From contig WSYJ01000182.1 of the NCBI GenBank assembly GCA_020186115.1, forward strand, positions 124,001 through 188,000: a DNA stretch of 64,000 nucleotides. The letters run 5' to 3'. The DNA is from Histomonas meleagridis. Its lineage: Eukaryota; Parabasalia; Tritrichomonadida; Dientamoebidae. Positions 57,509-64,000 of this stretch are shown here, in pieces. The stretch's first letter is position 1; every line of letters starts with the position of its first letter. A model generated the notes under the pieces. It was given only the letters and a program-made list of their open reading frames with translations. It did no database searches and was not told the DNA's origin. The position numbers and the translations under genes are program-made.

Positions 57509-60500
57509 ATGTTGGTGCTTTTATTTCTTCAAAAAAGCTTCCAACTTGATGTTACAATATTCATGGATCAGACAAAAAAACAAATTTCAGGCGAAAACCT
57601 AACCAACATAATTGCAGACTTTTCAGGAATTACTTCAATTGAAATTTCAAATGGTTATCTTTCAAATTATGACATAATAAATTGCAACAGATCTCTTACT
57701 AATGTTGTTACATACAAAGCAACCAACGTTCAATTTGAAAATAAAAAAATTCCTTCATACTCATTTACTGCAATGAAGAAACTTAAGGAAATATCTATTC
57801 AAGGAGACCTTGAGGTTGTTGGCCAGAGTTCATTTGCTAGGCTTTGGTTACTCGAAAAAGTTTATTTTTCTAATGTTGTAACAATTGAAACAGCTACCTT
57901 TTTATTATGCACTTCACTGACAACATTTGAGGCACCTACTCTAAAAAGCTTTGGTCAAGGAAGTTTTCGTCAATGTCAATCATTAATTAAAGTTTCATTT
58001 CCAGATGTTGAATCCATTCCAATTTCTGCTTTTTTCAATTGTGTCAAATTAAATTATGCATATTTACCCAAGGCAATAAATATTAGTGAAGAATCTTTTT
58101 GTTATTGTATTTCATTAGCTGACATTACATTGCATCCTGACATTTCTACACTTCCATCGTCTTTATTCCAATATTGCTCAAGTTTAACTTGCTTAAGTTT
58201 CCCGAAAGCAATAAATATAAATTCATTTGTTTTTTGTGGTTGTACCTCATTAGTTAACATTACGTTACATCCTGATATTTCGATTCTTCCACAAAGTTTA
58301 TTCCAAGATTGCTCAAGTTTAACATGCTTAAGTTTCCCGAATGTTAAAAATTTAAGTATAGAGGTTTTTTATGGTTGTACATCATTAGTTAACATTACGT
58401 TACATCCTGATATCGATGAAATATCACAAAATGCATTTAGGGATTGTCTTAGTTTAGCTAATGTAAGTTTTACAAACGTCAAATTTCTTAATGATTATGC
58501 TTTTTATCGATGCAATTCATTTACAATTATTAGTCTGCCAAATGTTCAAGTCTTGATGAAATCTGTATTTTATTTCTGTACGAATTTAATGGAAATATAT
58601 TTACCAAAAGCTACAAACTTTGGCGATCTTGTATTTCACAATTGTCATAATTTAGCTATTATTCATTATGGAGAAATAAAATCTATTGGAATAGGATGCT
58701 TTCAAAATTGTTATTTATTAACAAATGTTTCAGACATTACCAAAAATTTAGTAACAATTAATGAATCTTTATTTTCTAGGTGTATAAATATTCAATCATT
58801 TGAATCAAATGTCGCTGAATCTATTGGCTTGCGAACATTTTATGAATGTGTCCGATTAGAAACATTAACTTTACCCAACTTAATACAAATTGGTAATGAA
58901 TCCTTTGCATATTGCATTAAACTTAAAGAATTTATGGGTAGTAATATAGATAAAATTCCCAGGGAAGCATTTACATATTGTACTTCATTAAGAAGTTGTA
59001 ATTTTATAATAGCTACATTTTGTGGTACAAAAGCATTTTATCATTGTACTTCATTAACGGATACAACATTTTTATCAAACCTTCAAATAATTAATGAGAG
59101 TGCATTTGAAGATTGTTGGTCATTATACATTGCAGGCTTTATAAATGTGTATTATATAGGTGATTATGCGTTTAAGAATTGCGTTAAATTAACAGTTTTC
59201 TTTTCTTATAATATAACTAGGTTCGGTAAATCCATATTTGAAAATTGTACCACTTTGCAAAGTATCTCTATGCGTGGATTAAAAAAGATTAATTCAGAAG
59301 ATACATTACCATTATATGAGAACCAACAACTAATTTACATCGATTTCCCAGATCTGATAGAAATACCATCAAATTTCTTAAGTAATTGTCATTCTTTAAC
59401 TGATGTAACCTTACCAGCAATTGAAAGAATTGGAGATAATTTTTGTTTTAATTCATCTTCTTTGTTTGAAATGACTTTACCTTCATTAGTATCAATCGGT
59501 AATGATTGTTTTAAGAATTGTATAAACTTAAGATATCTAAATGTTCCTAAGTTAAAATACATTGGCGATAGTTTCATGCAAGGTTGTATTAATTTTAGGC
59601 CAACAAATTTCTCGACATTATTATCAATTGGTAAAAATCCTTTTATTGACAGTAAAGAAAGGTTTTTAAGTACATTTAATTTCAATAGTTTACAATATGC
59701 ATATGATTGTTTTACTTATAATATTAATTTCATTGGGGATATTGAAGAATTTCAAATTTCTACACCTAAACTTTTGAAACTTGGTAATAATCCATTTCCT
59801 AAGGGAAATATTGGTGGTAAATTTGTTCATAATACAGTTACTAATTTAAGTAATAATACATTTTCTAATTTCGATCAATTAAATGAAGTTGAGATGACAA
59901 ATTTAACTTATTGTGAAGATAATACATTTGCAAATTGTACTAATTTAACAATCGTTAAATTACCATCATTAAAAGAATGTGGTGATTCTACATTTGAAAA
60001 TTGTTCTTCATTAAAAAGTGTTAAATTGAATTCATTATTAAAATGTAAAGCAAAAACATTTTATAATTGTTATAAAATAGTAGAAATTTTAATGCCAAAT
60101 GTTATAGATATTGGCCCTTTATCATTTGCTAATTGTTTTGATTTATATGAAATTGATTTCCCATGTGTTGAAAGAATTGATGCTCGTGCATTTGTAAATT
60201 GTTCTCATTTAGTAAGTGTTTCAGTTCCTCAATTAAATTTTGCAGGTGAATTCATGTTTTCTGGATGTACTTTACTTCAACATTTAAATTTCCAATATTT
60301 GGAAGATACAAGTAATGGAATGTTTCAATATTGTTGCTCTTTGAATGAAATTCTATCATCTTCTTCATATGTTAATGATTATTTCTTACAAGGTTGTACT
60401 CGTTTATCAACGGCTCAATTTAATAGTGCTATTTATATTGGAAAATATGCATTTGATGGTTGTGTTTTACTTAGAAATATCTCATTAGCAGCTGTCGAAA

Positions 60501-61378
60501 CAATTAATGAACATGCTTTTTCTGGATGCATTAATATATATAGTGTACATTTCCCTGTATTAAGTTATGTATATGATGGAGCTTTCCAAAATTGTATTAG
60601 CTTGATTAATATTTCTTTCCCTAATACAACATTAATATCAGAAAAAGGATTTTATAATTGTTCTTCTTTAAGTTCAGTTTATTTACCAAATGTAACATCA
60701 ATTGGTGAAAAAGCTTTTTATAAATGTTCTTCTTTAAGATCAATTTCTTTGCCACATTTATACTCAATGTCTAATGAAGCTTTCTCCGAATGTACTTCAC
60801 TTGAAATTGCCGATTTTCAAAACCTGACAGATATCGATGGTGATAAACATTTCTCAAATTGCTATAATCTAAAATCAGTTTTGTTCCCAATACTTCAACG
60901 TATAATGTCAACTGCATCGAACATATTTGCAAACTGTAGTAATATCACTAAGTTGTCATTACCAAGTGAACCTCCAAAAGAATTTTGTGATGACTTCATT
61001 CTACGTGCAAATGTAAAAACAGTAAATGATTCAGGAAATGTTTACGCATCAGAAATTACTGTGTGCTTGCCTTACAAGGAGAATTACGAGAACTATCAAA
61101 AAAATAATACTTACACTAATTTCTGGAAACATTTACAAGTGCGTGCGCCAGATATGAGCGAAACATTCAAGAGAATATGTCCTGAAACAAAACAAAATGA
61201 TAATAAAATTAGTAATGCCGAAATTGCAGCATGTTCCGTGGGCGCAGTTGCATTAGTAATTGTTTTGGTCGCTCTTGTTGTAATGCTTGTGATGAGAACA
61301 AAAACAAAACAAACTATAAAAAGAGAAGAAACAATGGTACACGAACTATCAGAAGCGGTTTTAGATGATTTCGGGTGA
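57509..61378 (+). CDS. BspA-like leucine-rich-repeat surface protein
   Basis: From the ATG at 57509 the protein has 1289 residues. It has a short signal peptide (LVLLFLQKSFQ), then about 45 TpLRR/LRR_5 repeats of about 23 residues (pattern: ..L..V.LPNV..IG..AF..C.SL; for example ITLHPDISTLPSSLFQYCSS). One membrane span lies at about 1238-1260 (CSVGAVALVIVLVALVVMLV), followed by a short basic-then-acidic cytoplasmic tail ending HELSEAVLDDFG. BspA-like proteins are a very large trichomonad family thought to bind host cells or bacteria at the surface. Several adjacent repeats are nearly identical (three copies of ITLHPDI at 58120-58410), showing recent repeat duplication. TGA is the stop. Confidence 0.93.
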   Translation: MLVLLFLQKSFQLDVTIFMDQTKKQISGENLTNIIADFSGITSIEISNGYLSNYDIINCNRSLTNVVTYKATNVQFENKKIPSYSFTAMKKLKEISIQGDLEVVGQSSFARLWLLEKVYFSNVVTIETATFLLCTSLTTFEAPTLKSFGQGSFRQCQSLIKVSFPDVESIPISAFFNCVKLNYAYLPKAINISEESFCYCISLADITLHPDISTLPSSLFQYCSSLTCLSFPKAININSFVFCGCTSLVNITLHPDISILPQSLFQDCSSLTCLSFPNVKNLSIEVFYGCTSLVNITLHPDIDEISQNAFRDCLSLANVSFTNVKFLNDYAFYRCNSFTIISLPNVQVLMKSVFYFCTNLMEIYLPKATNFGDLVFHNCHNLAIIHYGEIKSIGIGCFQNCYLLTNVSDITKNLVTINESLFSRCINIQSFESNVAESIGLRTFYECVRLETLTLPNLIQIGNESFAYCIKLKEFMGSNIDKIPREAFTYCTSLRSCNFIIATFCGTKAFYHCTSLTDTTFLSNLQIINESAFEDCWSLYIAGFINVYYIGDYAFKNCVKLTVFFSYNITRFGKSIFENCTTLQSISMRGLKKINSEDTLPLYENQQLIYIDFPDLIEIPSNFLSNCHSLTDVTLPAIERIGDNFCFNSSSLFEMTLPSLVSIGNDCFKNCINLRYLNVPKLKYIGDSFMQGCINFRPTNFSTLLSIGKNPFIDSKERFLSTFNFNSLQYAYDCFTYNINFIGDIEEFQISTPKLLKLGNNPFPKGNIGGKFVHNTVTNLSNNTFSNFDQLNEVEMTNLTYCEDNTFANCTNLTIVKLPSLKECGDSTFENCSSLKSVKLNSLLKCKAKTFYNCYKIVEILMPNVIDIGPLSFANCFDLYEIDFPCVERIDARAFVNCSHLVSVSVPQLNFAGEFMFSGCTLLQHLNFQYLEDTSNGMFQYCCSLNEILSSSSYVNDYFLQGCTRLSTAQFNSAIYIGKYAFDGCVLLRNISLAAVETINEHAFSGCINIYSVHFPVLSYVYDGAFQNCISLINISFPNTTLISEKGFYNCSSLSSVYLPNVTSIGEKAFYKCSSLRSISLPHLYSMSNEAFSECTSLEIADFQNLTDIDGDKHFSNCYNLKSVLFPILQRIMSTASNIFANCSNITKLSLPSEPPKEFCDDFILRANVKTVNDSGNVYASEITVCLPYKENYENYQKNNTYTNFWKHLQVRAPDMSETFKRICPETKQNDNKISNAEIAACSVGAVALVIVLVALVVMLVMRTKTKQTIKREETMVHELSEAVLDDFG

Positions 61379-61838
61379 CGGTTAATTTGGATGTTGTATT
61401 CTATAAATCATTTTAATAGTTTTCTTTTATTAAATCCTTAATCAAAATCGCTTCCTTAAAACTTTTTAAACATAATTTTTGGAATTTTGAATTTGTTGTA
61501 CAGGTTCAGAAAATTGAAATAAAAGTGCACTTTTGGTACGATTAAAAAGCACATAAAAAGTCCCATTTTCACGGTTATTTCGGTGAAAAACTCATGAGTT
61601 TGTTCTTCAAAATGAACTATATAAACTTATCAATTTTTATTTCTGATATTTAAAAGTGCTTGATCGGATGTACGTTTATCTTTATCATACTGTTTTTCTG
61701 AGTTTATTTGGCCGAAGTCTACTTTTTCTTTGCTGTTTTGTAAAAAACCGATAAATGATTTTCTGAAATTCAAATATCTGACGGCGGTTAAATTTGATGC
61801 ATCCGCTTATCTTTTCTTTATTACAAGATTTTGTATTT
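61379..61838. other. Convergent 3' intergenic region
   Basis: Between the BspA-like gene (plus) and the metallophosphoesterase (minus). It contains CGGTTA-like words at 61569 and 61785 but no gene that I can see. Confidence 0.5.
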
Positions 61839-62828
61839 TTATTCAGGAACAATGTGTAAAATCGATACTTCTGGTCTTGTATTGAATCTTACAAGTGGCT
61901 TTGGTAACGGTGAAATCCCAATTCCTTTTGTTACATATAACAACATGTCTTTGACTTTATATAATCCAACAGGAAACATTTTGCCCATTGATGGAAGTAA
62001 CACAGGCCCTAATCCAAAAGGCACAGTACACTGTCCTCCATGCGTATGTCCACTAAGTTGTAAATGAAATCCTTTATCAAATGAAACAAGTGCTACATCT
62101 GGTTGATGTGATAGAAGAATTCTAAGGCCTTTATTAGTTGTATCGATTGGTGGAAGTTTGTGAAGATTTGTGTCAGCCATGCTAATGTTTTTTGAGGGGT
62201 CAATGCCAGATATAATGAGATCTCCAATTGTTATTGTTTCTTGTCGAAGAAGATGCACACCTGATCGTAAAAGCGCTTGGATGACTAAGTCTTTTGCGTG
62301 GAGATCAGTGTTACCTAAAACAGCATATATTCCATTTCGAGATTTAATTTGCGATAATATACGTGAAATGGAATTTGTTCCTTTAAGTGATATATTGTAA
62401 GTGCGGAAGCGTGAAATAAGATCACCAGTAATGAAGACAATATCGGGATTTAATTTGTTGATATTTTCAACCACTTTCATCATGGATTTCTCAGTGACAT
62501 ATGGATATGGCCACTGTAAGTGAACATCACCTATATGTACAGCAGTAAATGGAGAAAATGTTGCATTTGGAATTCGAATTTCATTATATGAATAAGTAAG
62601 AAGAAATGGCTCTATCATAGCATAGATAAGGAGTACAATGAAAATAGCCATAGAATATTTAAAAAAACTGGTACTAAAAAAAGATTTTCCATAAGATTTG
62701 AGAGCAAAAAATAAAAATATTACACATGAGCAAAAAAATACTGTTACGACCATAGATAAGTTTTTTTGTCGACTTGCTTCTTGAATCTCTGTTGTAGGTA
62801 TCAGGACTTTCCAGTTTACTTTGGACAT
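61839..62828 (-). CDS. Membrane-anchored metallophosphoesterase with altered GNHD motif
   Basis: The 329-residue protein has two N-terminal hydrophobic segments (about 25-43 and 57-77), then a calcineurin-like phosphoesterase domain: VHIGDVHLQW (D101, H103), FITGDLISR, GIYAVLGNTDLHA, LLSHQPDVAL and LSGHTHGGQ. The order fits YkuE/YaeI-type membrane phosphoesterases. GNTD replaces the usual GNHD/GNHE, so the His that normally acts as general acid is a Thr, while the metal ligands seem kept. Activity may be reduced or changed. TCACAAAGTAATG supplies an initiator-like TCA directly before the start. Confidence 0.85.
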   Translation of the reverse strand: MSKVNWKVLIPTTEIQEASRQKNLSMVVTVFFCSCVIFLFFALKSYGKSFFSTSFFKYSMAIFIVLLIYAMIEPFLLTYSYNEIRIPNATFSPFTAVHIGDVHLQWPYPYVTEKSMMKVVENINKLNPDIVFITGDLISRFRTYNISLKGTNSISRILSQIKSRNGIYAVLGNTDLHAKDLVIQALLRSGVHLLRQETITIGDLIISGIDPSKNISMADTNLHKLPPIDTTNKGLRILLSHQPDVALVSFDKGFHLQLSGHTHGGQCTVPFGLGPVLLPSMGKMFPVGLYKVKDMLLYVTKGIGISPLPKPLVRFNTRPEVSILHIVPE

Positions 62829-63660
62829 TACTTTGTGATTTTAAACGTTCGCCGAGACGTGGATGTGAATTACCAAAGTACAAAAAGACAGAAACTTAAC
62901 ATATATTTTATTTTTCTAATGTGGATTTATATTCCAAAAGTTTCAAAGTTTTTTATTTTGTATTTATAAACAAGATATGAAAACTTTTGTCTGTATTCCA
63001 AATTCGAAAACTTATGCATTACGCATGATTCATCTTACAATTCTTAAATTTAAGCATTAACAAATTGTTTAAGGATTTCCCAAAATTGATATTGAATTTT
63101 TTTTGATTTCAAATGATTTTAATTTGGAAACGGATTAATTTCTTCCTGAAATCCTTATGGAAATCCACTTACAAATATAACAATTCTCTCTCCAATTATG
63201 TCAATTAGTGATTTTTGTAGTTGAACATAGTTCAACATTAGTTATATATAACTCTTGGCAATAAAGTTTGATCTGTACTTAATACAGTTAAAAAGTGTTT
63301 TATGGCTGCTCATCATTAACAAGTCTTTTGAAACCACTTCTTATATTTGAAGATTCTGCATTTAAATATTGCACAAGGAAGAAGAAACAACAGAAACATC
63401 GCAATCAGGATTGGAAATGATGCAAAAGGATTCGATAAGGGCGAAGGCATATCTAGCGCTGTCGAATGAAATTGGTGCTGTTGAAGCGGAATAACAAATG
63501 ATGTGTGAAAAAAGAATCATATTATATTAGAAATAAAGTGCGTTCAAAGAATATTTCAACATTTACTTGCATAAATAAAAAAAAATCGCCTTTTTATTTA
63601 ATAAATCAAAATTTATTAAGTAATCGGACAGATTTCAAACAACACAACAACACATTGAAC
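62829..63660. other. Intergenic with a BspA-like remnant
   Basis: AT-rich apart from the remnant at 63330-63494. The 123-codon plus-strand frame at 63505 is antisense to the phosphatase C-terminus and I do not call it a gene. Confidence 0.45.
63330..63494 (+). pseudogene. Possible remnant of a BspA-like gene tail
   Basis: One plus frame reads LLIFEDSAFKYCTRKKK, with FEDSAFKYC matching the core of BspA-type leucine-rich repeats. Another frame reads EEETTETSQSGLEMMQKDSI and on to a stop at 63494 with well-balanced codons. Together they look like the frameshifted 3' end of a surface-protein gene. The evidence is short. Confidence 0.3.
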
Positions 63661-64000
63661 TCACCTTCTTCTTCTTCTATTTGTTGGCGGTGGGGAGAAG
63701 AACAATTCTTCTGTTTGTTCCTCCTTATAATCTGGCACTTCCTCCACAGTATTTATATATTTGAAAGCGTTCATTCCTTCTTTCGGCTCGAACATCACTG
63801 TTATCACTGTAATATTATCCTGACTTCCATTTGCGTATGCCAAATTCTTCAAAGTTATTGCAGCGTCTGCGGCTGATTTTGCCTTTCTCATTACGTCACC
63901 AGCGACTTCATTTGAAATCACATCCCATAACCCGTCGCAAGCAATGATAACTCCGACGTCTTCATCACTTATATCATAATAATCGATTTCAGGCTCAACA
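63661..64000 (-). CDS. C-terminal part of a PP2C (PPM) protein phosphatase, cut by the window edge
   Basis: The minus strand is open from the right edge to a TGA at 63661 (113 codons in the window). It reads DVGVIIACDGLWDVISNEVA, then SAADAAITLKNLAYANGSQD and DNITVITVMF, the closing motifs of PPM-family phosphatases, including the catalytic Asp of ACDGLWD and of DNIT. The tail is short and ends in PPPTNRRRRR, a basic patch that may direct nuclear or membrane binding. PP2C enzymes are Mg/Mn-dependent Ser/Thr phosphatases. The N-terminal two thirds lie beyond the window. Confidence 0.9.
   Translation of the reverse strand, partial: VEPEIDYYDISDEDVGVIIACDGLWDVISNEVAGDVMRKAKSAADAAITLKNLAYANGSQDNITVITVMFEPKEGMNAFKYINTVEEVPDYKEEQTEELFFSPPPTNRRRRR

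Noticed and set aside
63505-63876. 123-codon plus-strand frame near the right edge
   Set aside because: It is antisense to the PP2C C-terminus, whose motifs are unmistakable.

Overview
The window looks like nuclear DNA of a parabasalid protist (trichomonad), possibly Tritrichomonas foetus or a close relative. The species is an inference. The evidence is AT-rich DNA with dense, apparently intronless eukaryotic genes on both strands; initiator-like TCA motifs a few to about 30 bases before many start codons; and families typical of trichomonads: a two-repeat Myb protein, a BspA-like leucine-rich surface protein, ankyrin proteins with a long helical N-terminus, and a bacterial-type phosphofructokinase. 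Several genes end in TAAA, the motif linked to polyadenylation in Trichomonas.

Layout. 1-10 kb: edge fragment of a membrane protein, tRNA-Lys, Myb protein, CK2-alpha-like kinase, a decayed Myb copy, a DDI1-type protease, an importin-alpha-like protein and actin. 10-20 kb: a type I membrane protein, ARPC1, a 3.2-kb tandem-repeat gene, a chromo/Tudor-like protein, a broken small gene and a coiled-coil protein. 20-33 kb: phosphofructokinase, a DH-PH-kelch protein and a 1612-residue helical-repeat protein. 33-45 kb: small unknown genes, a C2-like protein, an ankyrin pseudogene, a Frag1/DRAM/Sfk1-type membrane protein, a CARMIL-like protein, a TRAPPC10-like subunit, a mucin-like surface protein and an AP-3 mu-like subunit. 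45-50 kb: an ankyrin locus. 50-64 kb: tRNA-Val, a Sec23-like protein, a coiled-coil protein, a FAM32A-like protein, a STE20-type kinase next to a PP1/PP2A-type phosphatase, a BspA-like giant, a membrane metallophosphoesterase and the edge of a PP2C phosphatase.

The gene content is a mixture of actin-cytoskeleton control (actin, ARPC1, CARMIL-like, RhoGEF), membrane traffic (Sec23, TRAPPC10, AP-3), signalling and surface proteins, with no operon structure. The repeated promoter motif AACGGTT/AACCGTT is a Myb-type site and occurs before many starts.

The strongest unexplained signal is at 45188-48536 (minus). Twenty ankyrin modules of about 31 codons, none with a stop or frameshift, are separated by AT-rich spacers. 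By hand count 14 of the 20 spacers are exactly 77 nt, which is not a multiple of three, and almost all carry stops or shift the frame. They lack the known trichomonad splice signals. They look like fixed-length intervening sequences of an unrecognised kind, or else a very unusual decaying array.
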